A stretch of 64,000 bases of DNA from Lysinibacillus fusiformis (GTDB lineage: Bacteria > Bacillota > Bacilli > Bacillales_A > Planococcaceae), in NCBI RefSeq assembly GCF_002845985.1, contig NZ_PDFK01000002.1:744001-808000 (forward strand). Reading direction: 5' to 3'. Positions 28,509 through 39,000 of the stretch are shown in pieces. A program made the translations under genes and the position numbers. Numbering within the stretch: the stretch's first letter is position 1; each line of letters opens with the position of its first letter. The notes beneath the pieces are model-generated. The model had not been told where the DNA came from, did no database searches, and saw only the letters and a program-made list of their open reading frames with translations.

Positions 28509-28608
28509 CTGCTAATGATGCTAAATCACCCATTGATTTTATAAAATCTGCGGTTTGATAAGCGCTTGTAAAAATTGAAATCGGTTCTTTTACATCCATT
28601 TGATCCAC
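28480..28608 (-). pseudogene. Truncated small gene fused to the integrase relic
   Basis: GTG 28608 begins a ~42-residue sequence (MDQMDVKEPISIFTSAYQTA..., ending near SLAVN) that overlaps the end of the upstream broken gene, as in an operon. It then runs in antisense through the integrase relic, so the true C-terminus has been lost. The family was not recognised. Confidence 0.5.
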
Positions 28609-28789
28609 TGTTCACCCCCTCCTAACTGCTGTTCCTGTTCATGTGCTTCTTGCACTTGGGCAGCATAGTTTTCGATTGAATGGTACCACCCCCAACAATT
28701 TTCACCGTTCCCTTAACTAAGGTGGCAGCATATTTAGCAATCGTAATACCTGCGCTAATGCTGAAGTACTCGCCTATGTCTAACAACAT
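28590..28789 (-). pseudogene. Frameshifted small gene, possibly of a toxin/secretion cassette
   Basis: From ATG 28789 the frame reads MLLDIGEYFSISAGITIAKY and goes on to KGTVKIVGG. A shift in a G-run then leads to WYHSIENYAAQVQEAHEQEQ..., which ends at 28590, overlapping the GTG of the next gene. Both halves look protein-like, so this is probably one gene with a frameshift. Confidence 0.5.
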
Positions 28790-28857
28790 TCTGAAAGGTC
28801 CGCCAACTGCACTTTATTTTCTCACTAACAGCTAAAGGCGAGCAAGTAGCCGTTTAT

Positions 28858-29135
28858 ATCAGGTTCGAATGTCGATTAAATATCATAAAACTACTTTACC
28901 TTTTCAAATAGCCTACAAATGATGAAACACTTAATTTTGGTGGGATACTTATCAAATATGAAAATGATAAGATAGGCGGTTGTTTCAATAAATTCTACAC
29001 CTCATATAATTGGCGAAGAATTCTATCTATAACTACTTTAATTTGACCATAAATAATTTGCCTTCTATACTTTAGTGCAAAGACGATGTGATACTTACAA
29101 TTCCATGTTATATGTGCTAAACTTTTATTATCCAT
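28858..29135 (-). pseudogene. IS200/IS605-family transposase (TnpA) relic
   Basis: ATG 29135 starts MDNKSLAHITWNCKYHIVFA, then LKYRRQIIYGQIKVVIDRIL, the standard N-terminus of IS200-type TnpA (Y1 HuH transposase). A stop follows after ~46 codons. Further fragments (SIPPKLSVSSFVGYLK, SSFMIFNRHSNL) match later parts in other frames. The HuH and tyrosine region is lost, so it is inactive. Confidence 0.85.
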
Positions 29136-29662
29136 TTGGATCCCCTTTCGTACGAAGTCGTTTGACCAGACCTAGATTCATTGTACGGCTGGGGATTTTT
29201 TTCTTGTCCATAGCTAAAAGCTTATTGAAACTACTCGTATTGTAAGAGGCTTTCAAAAGAATATAAAAAAAGAGCCTGTTAAACAGACTCTCGTTTCCTC
29301 TTCATAATATGGCTGTCTTCACCTCTTTAATTTTTATCGATGATAATAGCTTTCTTCACTACTCAATAACCGTTTGCTATATTTTTTTACTCTTTTCTTG
29401 TTCTTCAACTTGCCATTGTTTAATTTGTAGCTACTTTTGTAATAAATCATCAACTTTTATAGTTCCTCTTGCCTTTGGATTGTCTTCCAACATTAAAAGT
29501 GATCGATATCGATATGTGAATTATTTCAATCCATTTTTACAATGGGCATATCAATATCGTTTACAAAATAATTTTCATATTAGCATCAAAATAATTCCTA
29601 TGTAACTATACAACCTTACTATCCATTACTTTCGCAAACTTAATTTTACCCCTTATTCTACT
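29136..29662. other. Intergenic stretch, no gene seen
   Basis: Contains the upstream flank of the IS200 relic. A plus-strand open frame at 29309-29605 is cysteine/serine-rich with no ribosome site; I do not accept it as a gene. Confidence 0.5.
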
Positions 29663-30970
29663 CTATTTATTTCTCTCAACAATCATCGCCTGGCTTCCCA
29701 GTTCTTTATAGCTTCTGAAAAACTTCTCGGCATTATGTGAGACTCTTCCTTTTAGCGGATTCATCACATGAACGGTATTATTGAGCTCATTATATCCAAC
29801 TAACACAACAGCATGTAGATTAATCGGTGCTTTAAAATATTCCTTTGTATCACTGAAATACCAAGAAGACGATACTTTTGGCGTACTTAAATCCAAGGTT
29901 ACCCAAATGACTACTGGAACGTTATGATTAATTTTCTCATAGAAAAACTCTTTTTCCTTGCCGCTTACATCAGTTGCTGTATATTTAGTCGTTCTTCCAA
30001 CGAAAAAATTTTCAGCAGCCGCAACAATGGGAGGTGCATAAGAAAAGAAGCCTGTCTCTAAACGAGGGTCACCTGCATATGCCTTATAAGGATTCGGACC
30101 GTATCTTTTATTATTTTGATAGGTAAATGATTCCTTTGGTAAATAATTATTGGCCATTTCCATTTTGTTTGTGGAAAATCCATAATAGTTTAAGACAGCT
30201 GTTAAAGAGGTTATTTCACAGCCATTTGGCAATTCTGGATTTTGCTTAACAATTGGAACCGTTATGTACATTTTATTTAGCTGAGGTTCTTCTACAGGAG
30301 CTTGCGCTTTTGGCGGCTCTGGTGCTACACGATATGTTTCATCTAATAACCTCGCCATCATCACGGCAAATTCTGCTCTCGTTAAAAAGCGTTCTGGTTG
30401 AAACGTCCCATCCGCAAAACCAAAAACAATTTCATTTTTCACTAATGCCTGAACAGACGAATAAGCCCAATCGTTCGGTGTAACATCCTTAAATTGAACT
30501 GAAGAAAGACCACTTAATTCAAAAGCTCTTGATAGAATCGATGACATTTCCTCCCTTGTCACAAATGCGTTCGGTTTAAATTCTTGCCCCTTTACAACAT
30601 CATCAAAAACCCCTTCAGCCATGACGGCAGAAATGATATCGAAATGAGCATCTTCATTTTTTACATCAACCAACTGTGGGTCAGGTCGATCGATCACACT
30701 ATATCCCTTCGCTCTCGTAACCATTAACGCAATTTGTAAACGCGTTAATTTATCATTAGGTGCAAAACTCCCATCCGGACTTCCTTGAATAATATTTTGT
30801 TGAGATAAGTATTGGATTTCCTTTGCTGCCCAATGCTTTTGATCCACATCGTTAAAAATCATTTCAGCTGCATAAACATTTGATGCAAAGTAAAGATTAT
30901 TAATCGCAATCGTTAAAACAACCATTAGTAATAGTATCTTTTTCCTCATATAACGCTCCTCTGTTTTCAA
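29663..30970 (-). CDS. SLH-anchored secreted protein with C39-like peptidase domain
   Basis: This 435-aa protein has a signal peptide (KKILLLMVVLTIAINNLYFASNVYAAE). Three SLH repeats follow (DVDQKHWAAKEIQYLSQQNIIQG; a second near DAHFDIISAVMAEGVF; DVTPNDWAYSSVQALVKNEIVFG), filling residues ~35-215. After a proline-rich linker the C-terminal half starts VPIVKQNPELPNGCEITSLTAVLNYYG, the Cys-containing motif of the Peptidase_C39_2 fold. NLHAVVLVGYNE follows with the His, and HVMNPLKGRV with the Asn/Asp side. It is a wall-bound papain-like cysteine protease or transpeptidase of unknown target. Confidence 0.85.
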   Translation of the reverse strand: MKTEERYMRKKILLLMVVLTIAINNLYFASNVYAAEMIFNDVDQKHWAAKEIQYLSQQNIIQGSPDGSFAPNDKLTRLQIALMVTRAKGYSVIDRPDPQLVDVKNEDAHFDIISAVMAEGVFDDVVKGQEFKPNAFVTREEMSSILSRAFELSGLSSVQFKDVTPNDWAYSSVQALVKNEIVFGFADGTFQPERFLTRAEFAVMMARLLDETYRVAPEPPKAQAPVEEPQLNKMYITVPIVKQNPELPNGCEITSLTAVLNYYGFSTNKMEMANNYLPKESFTYQNNKRYGPNPYKAYAGDPRLETGFFSYAPPIVAAAENFFVGRTTKYTATDVSGKEKEFFYEKINHNVPVVIWVTLDLSTPKVSSSWYFSDTKEYFKAPINLHAVVLVGYNELNNTVHVMNPLKGRVSHNAEKFFRSYKELGSQAMIVERNK

Positions 30971-31515
30971 AAATAATCATATTTATACTAAATTACAATA
31001 ATTATATTTTCTGCATAAGAGGATTTTGTATCATAATAGGAGCTTAGTAAAAAAGGGGGGCATTTTGTAAAAATTTCACTGAATTTGTTTATAGTTTGAA
31101 CACACCAAATCTACACTATGTAAATTCTAGCTATATTTTACTGCTGGTTGAGGTTGTCTCGCACATATACTGATTCAGTATGACCATCTAGTTGGCTCGT
31201 TCTCATCTTTGCAAATAAGAGGGACAAATTAGAGTACATTCACTTTACTACATTTCAACTTCTTTAAAACTTTCAATAGTTTCTTGTGCTTTAGTACGAT
31301 ATAAATAATGAACTCCTTCAAATATCATCACTTTCCCATGTATTAAATCTTTTATTATTTTTTTCCAATGAGAGTGTCTTCCCTATGACAACAAATAAAA
31401 AATGCTAGGGTGGGACAAGAAATGTCAAAATCGATTAATGAGGAATCGATATTTGATGAAAGGTTTTCTGTCACCGAATCTGCAATTTGAAAAATTCTAC
31501 CGTTAATATCAAAGA
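30971..31515. other. Intergenic stretch, no gene seen
   Basis: AT-rich DNA upstream of the SLH-peptidase gene. It must hold that gene's promoter. No further feature was recognised. Confidence 0.5.
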
Positions 31516-31549
31516 AAAACATAGGGAGATTTTAGTCTTCCTATGTTTT
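31516..31549. terminator. Stem-loop terminator
   Basis: Stem AAAACATAGG / CCTATGTTTT lies directly after the stop side of the small minus-strand ORF at 31561. Confidence 0.75.
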
Positions 31550-31560
31550 CATTCAAATTA

Positions 31561-31707
31561 TTAATCTGTTTGTTCTTGCTTCTTTTTCAAATACTCAGCA
31601 CGTATTTTCTCAAGTTGCTGCTTTTTATCAAATTTGGCCGGCTTATGTTTTTCATGATACTTTGCCACAGCCACCTTACCTTTAGTATCCAATTGATATT
31701 TCCCCAC
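31561..31707 (-). CDS. Small basic protein of unknown function (48 aa)
   Basis: GTG 31707 with AGGTGAACCAAA upstream opens a 48-codon frame: MGKYQLDTKGKVAVAKYHEKHKP, then lysine-rich helix KFDKKQQLEKIRAEYLKKKQ. The composition is coding-like, the product strongly basic, and a terminator follows directly. I do not recognise the family. It lies just outside the island, on the chromosome side. Confidence 0.55.
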   Translation of the reverse strand: MGKYQLDTKGKVAVAKYHEKHKPAKFDKKQQLEKIRAEYLKKKQEQTD

Positions 31708-31936
31708 TTTGGTTCACCTACTTTTCCTGCCTTTAAAGAAATCTATTCAACAAATATAGTATACCTTATTTTGTTGATGTAAACCTTTTTCCTATATTGG
31801 TGTACTGCTTAACCTTAGTTTCGGTAAAAGCTTAGTAAATAAATCATAACCAAATGTATTTAAAATATCTGTATCCGCACACATTTCAGATGATGATCCT
31901 TTATTCTTATATACCGCTATAATATTGCTCACCTTT

Positions 31937-31954
31937 ATGTATGGAGACGGCGGG
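31937..31954. repeat. Attachment-site core, distal copy
   Basis: 18-bp repeat ATGTATGGAGACGGCGGG, a duplicate of the tmRNA 3' end. It continues with TCTTAA rather than the tRNA-like T-stem, so it is not part of a functional RNA. Confidence 0.92.
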
Positions 31955-31978
31955 TCTTAAAACGGAAAATATAAAAAG

Positions 31979-32016
31979 TGCTGAAATACCAGTGTTTTAA
32001 ATGGTTTTTCAGCACC
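31979..32016. terminator. Stem-loop just inside the left island end
   Basis: GTGCTGAAATACCA / TGGTTTTTCAGCAC, 14-bp arms with one mismatch. It may end island transcripts or insulate the island from the flank. Confidence 0.65.
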
Positions 32017-32028
32017 TGTTTTAAAATC

Positions 32029-32052
32029 TGACCCATAGTTTGACCCAAAACG
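32029..32052 (+). repeat. TGACCC repeats inside the left end (candidate integrase arm sites)
   Basis: Two TGACCC units, TGACCCATAG and TGACCCAAAACG, lie ~75-100 bases inside the left att copy. Four similar units lie at the matching distance inside the right end. Confidence 0.55.
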
Positions 32053-32192
32053 AAAATAATTAAAATTTGCTTACGGAGAAATAAATAACTAATAATTAAT
32101 TTTTGAAAAGGTACTATTTGTGCTTTTATAAAAGATATTTGAAATAGAATTCATCTTAAGTCCCTTTTATTATGTTAATCATTTAAAGAAAG

Positions 32193-33071
32193 TTAAGCAT
32201 GTTTAGTAATCTTATATATATATATTTTTCCATCTAATTCATGGTCTGTACCAACGGGAATACATGGACAAAAGTAAATTCTATCCGGCGCTCGAGTTGA
32301 TATTTTCTCCATTTTTGTATGTAGTTCACAATTTATTTCTTTTCCCCCGTTAATTACCTTGACTAGCTTATCTTTAACAATTTCTCTACTTCTTTCAGGA
32401 CTGCAGTCTAAAGACATTGCAGATCCTATATTTTGATAACCTCTAATCTCTTGAGAAATAATGTTAGGTATTTCACGTTGGATACAATATAAATGATATA
32501 TAATTTCATTTTTTCTGTTATCAAACCCATCATTTAATTCTTCTATAGATTTATCAATATCTTCATCGAATACAATATGTGAAAGTATAACTCTTAGTTC
32601 ATTTGTAAAACTATTAATTTCTCTAAATCTATTAGTAAACAGTAGAAGTGCGGTTTTTAAATCTTCATAATTATTTACATTTCTTAGGCTTCCTTCAGGG
32701 ATACTTTCATTCGCATAAGTAATAATATTAATGTAATCATCAAAGTAACCATTATTTAATAGTATTTCTTTAAATGAAATAGATTCTTCTCTTCCTAAAT
32801 TAATAACTCTCAATAATATTTGATTAAATTCTGTTGGTTCTTTAAAACTAAAAAGTTTTTCAAATAATTTACTTATTATTTTCACATCTTCATTTTTATT
32901 GGTATAAAGCTCATTATATATATTCATTAAACTATTATTTTCTTGCTGTATAAGTACTTTATATGATATATCCTTCAACAGTTCAATCACTGAAACAAAC
33001 TCACTTATGTTTACACTATTTCCTTTTATCACTTCTAAAAATTTATTATTATCTAGCAACATCTCTCCCAT
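32193..33071 (-). CDS. Unknown protein, third gene of the DUF262-AAA operon
   Basis: This 292-aa protein is mostly alpha-helical by composition, without membrane segments. The start ATG 33071 lies inside the end of the ATPase gene behind GAGG, with a 23-base overlap, so its expression is coupled. The C-terminal ~50 residues are distinct: INCELHTKMEKISTRAPDRI, then FCPCIPVGTD, then GKIYIYKITKHA. The E-x-H-x-K...RIYF...GKIYI...H pattern looks like a compact active-site or nucleic-acid-binding module, and I can attach no firm family. As the last gene of a likely defence operon it is an effector candidate. Confidence 0.62.
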   Translation of the reverse strand: MGEMLLDNNKFLEVIKGNSVNISEFVSVIELLKDISYKVLIQQENNSLMNIYNELYTNKNEDVKIISKLFEKLFSFKEPTEFNQILLRVINLGREESISFKEILLNNGYFDDYINIITYANESIPEGSLRNVNNYEDLKTALLLFTNRFREINSFTNELRVILSHIVFDEDIDKSIEELNDGFDNRKNEIIYHLYCIQREIPNIISQEIRGYQNIGSAMSLDCSPERSREIVKDKLVKVINGGKEINCELHTKMEKISTRAPDRIYFCPCIPVGTDHELDGKIYIYKITKHA

Positions 33072-34146
33072 TATTTAACCTCATTTTCCTAATTTCAAAT
33101 AAATCTTTATCTTCTTGATCCATAAAACCATCTGGCCATTGTGTTATCTCAGCTAATTCATTTAATAATACTTCTTCCACTGTACATTTATCTCTAAAAT
33201 TAAAATAGTTTATTGTTAATTCTGTATTAGTTAAAGGATTTTGACTAAAAAGCACTGCTTTTCTAAAACCATTAACAATATGTTCACTATGAGTTTCTAT
33301 TATTACCTGAACTCCAGATGCGGCAATTACTGCTAAGAAAGTAGCAATATTAGATTGGGCTTGTGGATGTAGATGAAGTTCTGGATTTTCTACTATTATC
33401 ACCGATCCTTCTTTAGCAATTAATCCTGCAATTATAATTGGAAGTATGAAAGAAATTCCATAACCTACATTGGTTTGATGTAAGTTAGAGTTATCACCGA
33501 ATAATAAAGAGTAACTATTGTCAATCCCGTTGTTTTTAGCATTAACTCTACTATTCGGTAATATATAATTCAGCCATTCATTAATTTGTATATCTAGGAC
33601 ACTCGTTTCTTTGCTTCCCCAGTGATTTCTTTTTTTATCAACTTTGATGACATTTTTTTGTCGACCCTTTTCAATAATAAAACCCAAATATTCGTTTGAT
33701 TGCCCAAGTTGTATATTATTAATGTTTCCACTTTTTTGATATTTAGAAATTGCTCTATCTGCACTAAGATAAATTATCTCTTTCGATGTTTTTAAACTTT
33801 CGTCAGATAAAGATATTTCCACTACATTAGTGTCATCTGTAGGTTTAAAAATAATTTTGGAAACATTTTTATCATAATTTAAACTTACACTAAAGAAATC
33901 ATCGCTTGCATTATTATAGATTATTTCATCAAATGAAAATAAATTTAATCCATAGCTGTTAGTTATTAAATCTAGACTTTTTTCACCTGTAGAAACAGAT
34001 TTTAATGACATTTGTGAAAGTAACAAAGCTTGTATAAAAGAAGATTTACCACCTGAATTTGCTCCTAACAACAAACTTGCTTTATTCAAATTAACGTTAA
34101 TATTATCAAAACATTTAAAATTATTTATCTCAATATTTTTTATCAT
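33049..34146 (-). CDS. AAA-family ATPase (OLD/DUF3696 type)
   Basis: This 365-aa ATPase resembles the AAA_15/AAA_21 and DUF3696 group related to RecF/SMC and OLD proteins. It starts IKNIEINNFKCFDNINVNLN and has a Walker A GANSGGKSS (residues 28-36). A signature/Walker B segment VIIVENPELHLHPQAQ lies near 247-262, followed by VQVIIETHSEHIVNGFR, the conserved H-loop region. No Toprim nuclease domain is seen. The gene overlaps both neighbours by 4 and 23 bases. ATPases of this type act as sensors or switches in many phage-defence systems. Confidence 0.82.
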   Translation of the reverse strand: MIKNIEINNFKCFDNINVNLNKASLLLGANSGGKSSFIQALLLSQMSLKSVSTGEKSLDLITNSYGLNLFSFDEIIYNNASDDFFSVSLNYDKNVSKIIFKPTDDTNVVEISLSDESLKTSKEIIYLSADRAISKYQKSGNINNIQLGQSNEYLGFIIEKGRQKNVIKVDKKRNHWGSKETSVLDIQINEWLNYILPNSRVNAKNNGIDNSYSLLFGDNSNLHQTNVGYGISFILPIIIAGLIAKEGSVIIVENPELHLHPQAQSNIATFLAVIAASGVQVIIETHSEHIVNGFRKAVLFSQNPLTNTELTINYFNFRDKCTVEEVLLNELAEITQWPDGFMDQEDKDLFEIRKMRLNNGRDVAR

Positions 34147-35555
34147 TTCTTACTCCCGTATATAGAATCAAGAAATTTTTCAATAAGAAGGAAAGTTGTA
34201 TCAATTCTTGCTCTATCATTTGTACCGTTTGTTATTGAGTCAAACAAATATTCTTCTTTTTCCAACCACTTTGCAAATTTCAAAATAACGTTACCTTTCT
34301 CTTCTACCATCTTTGTGTCATAATTTGACAACAACACAGAAAATGCAGTGAACAACGATTTATTTATCATATTTCTTGATTCTGTTTTATAGTTTATTGA
34401 TACTTTCCTAAATGCATAATCTCCAAACATTGTATAAGCATTCTTCATAGCAAGTTGGAAATCACATTCGATTTTATTGAATGGAAAACTTTTATATTCA
34501 CTATTTAGTATTTCCACTACATTATCTAAAAATTCATTCATTTTTCCATTGTAAATTAATTTTATTGTTTGATTTTTATAAACTAGATAAAAACCAATAA
34601 ATCTTATTATTAGTTCCTGATCCATCATTCTTGTTGGTCTGATACTATAATTAGTACCAATTTTGAAATCCTCTGACTCGGCTAATTTTCGAACAAAATC
34701 TCTAGATTTCTTTTTTAATATCGAGTTTCTTATTTCTTGGTTATTTAAACTTCTCCCTCCAGTATTTAATCTTTTAAATATATCTGATTTAACACGAAAT
34801 GGAGTTTCCGGTTCAATAATATTACAATCAATTTGATATGACCTAAGATGTCTAACAAATTTTGGATGCAGAGAAAGTTTATTTTTCTTTAGAAAGTATC
34901 TTTGATCACAATCTTCTTTTAAGTATTCTAAATTTCGGAGTTTAAAACCGTTGGAGAAAAATTCGTTAATTACTGATAAACGCTGTACCCCATCAACAAC
35001 CTGATATTTACCTTCATTATCTCTTGCAAGATAAAATACTGGCAACGGGATTCTTAGCAAAATAGATTCAATTAAACGAGATTTTCTTGTGTTATCCCAT
35101 ACATAATTTCTTTGAAAGTCGGGAGATAAATCTAAAATAGATTCCTCATCTTCAGTTCCATTAATCATTTCATCAATTTCTCGAAGTGAAAACCTTCCTT
35201 GAGTTACTCTTATTGAATTTGGATCATAAGGAATAGTAATATTCGGATCGCTACTTAAATAATCTCCTTCAGTATTCTCAACTCCACTTTTTAAATCTTC
35301 AATATTTTTATTCATGATTTGGTTATAAATTTCAACAAACATTTGCTCTATTACATCTGACATTTCATTTAAATAATCATTATTATCTATTCTTTTTGCA
35401 CCAATACATAGAGATTGATTTCCAGATATTTTTGTATTTAGAATAACCCCTTCTTCTGTATAAAATTCATTTTCTCTCTCAGATCTTTTAAATTTCAAAA
35501 GAGTTAATTCACCATTTATATTAACTTCTACTTCCACCAATTTTAAATAATCCAC
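34143..35555 (-). CDS. DUF262-domain protein (ParB/Srx-like, GmrS/SspE-N-type)
   Basis: In this 470-aa protein residues ~110-300 form a DUF262 domain. It reads ILDLSPDFQRNYVWDNTRKSRLIESILLRIPLPVFYLARDN and then YQVVDGVQRLSVINEFF (~187-203, the DGQQR-like catalytic motif), and FKRLNTGGRSLNNQEIRNSI follows. DUF262 hydrolyses NTPs in GmrSD-type restriction enzymes and in the phosphorothioate sensor SspE. The HNH (DUF1524) nuclease domain normally fused after it is absent here. A different AAA-based partner follows instead. It is the first gene of a three-gene operon. Confidence 0.85.
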   Translation of the reverse strand: MDYLKLVEVEVNINGELTLLKFKRSERENEFYTEEGVILNTKISGNQSLCIGAKRIDNNDYLNEMSDVIEQMFVEIYNQIMNKNIEDLKSGVENTEGDYLSSDPNITIPYDPNSIRVTQGRFSLREIDEMINGTEDEESILDLSPDFQRNYVWDNTRKSRLIESILLRIPLPVFYLARDNEGKYQVVDGVQRLSVINEFFSNGFKLRNLEYLKEDCDQRYFLKKNKLSLHPKFVRHLRSYQIDCNIIEPETPFRVKSDIFKRLNTGGRSLNNQEIRNSILKKKSRDFVRKLAESEDFKIGTNYSIRPTRMMDQELIIRFIGFYLVYKNQTIKLIYNGKMNEFLDNVVEILNSEYKSFPFNKIECDFQLAMKNAYTMFGDYAFRKVSINYKTESRNMINKSLFTAFSVLLSNYDTKMVEEKGNVILKFAKWLEKEEYLFDSITNGTNDRARIDTTFLLIEKFLDSIYGSKK

Positions 35556-36066
35556 TTTCTCAACTCACTTTCAAAAATCTTACATATCATTTTTTATAGA
35601 TAACATGAACCTGTATTTCATCATATGAAGGGACTAAAACCTATTAAATGTACTGTTTTAAAGCCTTAATATCCTTCGTTTAAAACAGTTCCATTTCGCC
35701 TTATTGCTGAACTTAAATGCGACAATATAGAAAGTATACCACGTTGAACAGCATCTAATTCTTCACATCAATGCGTTCTATTAAAACTTGAACACTAGGA
35801 CATCTTGTATCATTCGCTTAGCCATATTTTTCACTTAATTCACCACATCAACCTAACTTGAAATTTTTTTGATTTACTGTACTAACAACGCTCTACTTTT
35901 AATTATTGTGAACATATGATAATAAGTAAAAGATAAGTATTAGTGAAGAAAAGTTTATTTATAATACAGGAAAATTATAAATCGAAAAATAACGTGTATG
36001 AAACTCTTTTTTTAAAATGCGGAGAAGAAAATCTTTATTCCTTCTCCACAAACGTATATAGTGATT
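35556..36066. other. Intergenic region with the sspH terminator
   Basis: Stem GGAGAAG / CTTCTCC at 36021-36047, followed on the minus strand by GCATTTTAAAAAAA, fits a terminator after sspH. The rest is AT-rich and should contain the promoter of the DUF262 operon. Confidence 0.6.
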
Positions 36067-39000
36067 TTATCCCTTAATTATTTTACTTAAACGATATATT
36101 TCCTCACTATATATAAATGGTACTTGAGCAAATATTAAGTTTGGTTCCCCTGATAATCTAGCAGCAAGATGACCTCTTCCTAATAAATTCTCTGCACCCT
36201 TTTCTCCTAGAGCAATTTCGGATGTACCTGTGCTTCCAACTTTTAAGATAAGCCTATTTCCTAAGTTATCTCTTAATTGTACTGGTAATGCATCCTTATC
36301 TGGTCTTTGTGCAGCAAAAATTAAGTGAATTCCTGCCGCCCTAGCTTTTACCCCTAATCTTTGGACTGTTGATGAAACAGTATTCTTATATTCATTTATA
36401 AGCATCCAATCTGCAAATTCATCATGAATTAAATAAATAAAAGGAAGTCTTTCTGACTCATTTACTTTAGCATTATATTCTTTTAAATTTGGTACTCTGT
36501 ATTCCCTAAATTTCAAATATCTAGCTTCCATTTCATTTACTAATTCTTCCAATATTTCAGATGCTCTATCTTGATCTATAACGATTCCTTCAGCTAAATG
36601 AGGCAACTCTTCAAGATTTTGATAATCAACACCATACTTTGGATCAATTAGATAAATTTTTGCAGTTTCAATTGAATTTGTAGCGCAAATATCAAGTATT
36701 AATGTTTGTATCAATACCGACTTACCACTGCCCGTTTCACCTGCTATTAATGTATGTGGTGCATGTTGTTCAAGACCTTCAAATGGTCCTCCGAGGTTTA
36801 AATATAACAATTCGCCGTCAATCTCTTTAACACCAATAACAAAGTTTAAGTTTGTATCATTTGCTACATCTTTAATTTTTCGTTTATTCCAAACATTTGC
36901 TAATGAGATTGTTTCTCTTTCTGGTCGTTCTATAAATACAACGATTTCTCCCGGTTGAGGCAAAATATTAATAATATTTAGTGCATGAGTAGTAAGCAAT
37001 TGAGATTTCTTTTTCTCGATATCTTCTATACGAAGTCTATCTGATCCTTTAAGTTTTATAATAGCCGCGTTTGGTGTAAGTCTTGAATCAAGAACTTTAC
37101 CTTGTAAATCATAAGTTGCCAATGCTCCTTTTAAAGTATTGACCACTTTTGAAAGCCATTCTTTATCGCTATCCCTATATTGTTCTTCATTTATATTTCC
37201 TGTTATCCAATCATTTAAATCGCTATTCTTATAAGTTGAAAAAGAATTTGGAGTTACATTTTCTCCACTTGATCCATCATGATCTATAGTAGTAATGGTT
37301 TCCTTTTTATCTTGTTTTTCAGAATCGATATATACTTGTCCTGCTCCAGTAACCCCAGAATCCCCCTCTTCTCCTATTATCTTATTATCAGTATCTAAAG
37401 AATTTTCACTAGGTAATGAAGGAGTGAAATTTTTCCATGTTACTTCATTCGCAAATTTTGATCTGACTGTAAATAAAGATTTACTGTTTAAAATAGATAA
37501 TAATAACTCCCTCACAGATTCTCTGGAAAATACCTCCTGATATCCATTATCTAATTCATTAATCTTTATTTGAACACTTTCAAGACCATCTGAACCATCA
37601 CTAGATGAAGGAACAAATACATGGGAATATCCTTTTAGTTCTACCTCTACTTCTCCACTTCTAATTAGCTCACGCCATCTCTCGATAGATATCGAGGAAT
37701 TTTGCATATAAACAGTTCCTTCAACTAATAAATCACTTATTTTTGAAAGCCAAATATCTCTATCTAAACGAGTTGGCACTCCAAACAAAGCATTATTTAT
37801 TCTTGAAACTGTATCTATTAATTGTTTTTTCGATACTTTTTTAGAATTGGAAAGATTTTTTATATCAACAAATTTGGCTTCGGTTACTAATATTTGCAGA
37901 TAATATTTTCCGTCCTTTTCAAATGGACTTATTGCAAGTATATCGGCTATTTGTTCTTCCTTTTTTCCTAACCAATTTGCATAATCATCTAGGAAATACC
38001 AACCAATATTACTATCATCTTGTACTTCTTCTTTAGCAATCAATTTACTTAAAACTACTCCAATAAGTTCATTTGCATTTCTGCCAATCTTCGCAGCTCT
38101 TAATACAATATCTCCTGAAAGTTCATTTGCTTCATTTATAAAATAGTCAGATAATCTTTCAATTTCATCATCGGATATTCCTAAATTTAAAGCCTTGAAT
38201 TTTCTTTTTAATATAATTCTCAATAATTTGAGTGATGTTGTAGTCGAAACAACCAAATTAGGCCCATTTGTTTTATTGTGCTGATACTTAATAACATTAA
38301 CATCTTGACTCTTTAGCAGCCTTCTATCTAATAACTCATCATAATTAGCAACCCATTCACCGAGTTTATGTGATTCTTCAAAAATATTTTTTGTGTCACT
38401 TTTTTGAAATGTAATTTGTCTTGAAGGTAAGTAATATTCATCACTTTCCTCATCAACATTTTTAGTTATGCTTTTAATAAACCTTAAATACTCCCAACCC
38501 TCAGCCGTTTGGCTAGGACATACCAAATATGTTATAGATTTTAATTCATCCTTTGCGGCCGGTCTACGACGTGACCATCTTGCTGGATACAATTCTAAAA
38601 TATCAGGTATGTTTCTAACGATATCCACTTTGATCCAATCAAACTCAGCATGTCGAGATATCACATCTTGTAGGAATACAATATCATAAGGCTTGCCTTC
38701 TTCATTTTCAGAAACAGAAGATTGATGCGCCATTACACCAATTCGCAATTTTGCCATAAAATCATTTGTTACTTCACTAGGAACAAACATATCAGCATCA
38801 GAATCAGATCCTTCAACCATCTTTGAATAAATTTGATTAAGCTTATTTGTATCCCTATGCCTTAATACTACTTGACACTTAATATTATTATTTTTCTCAT
38901 TTAGTTTAGCAATTGAATCAACAATTGCTAATGGTAATCTTGTTGAATCTGAGTTATATAACACTACTCCTAAATTAGCCCCTTCATGTGGTTGAAGCTC

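Noticed and set aside
29309..29605. 98-codon plus-strand frame rich in Ser, Cys and Phe
   Set aside because: No ribosome site, and the composition is that of AT-rich noncoding DNA.
31937..31960. Possible second tmRNA or tRNA gene at the left att copy
   Set aside because: Only 18 bases match the tmRNA end; the T-stem sequence does not continue.
37900..38060. PD-(D/E)xK nuclease motif in SspH
   Set aside because: Only a loose D...E-x-K-like pattern (VTEAKFVDI) is visible. It needs a structure model before it can be claimed as a nuclease.
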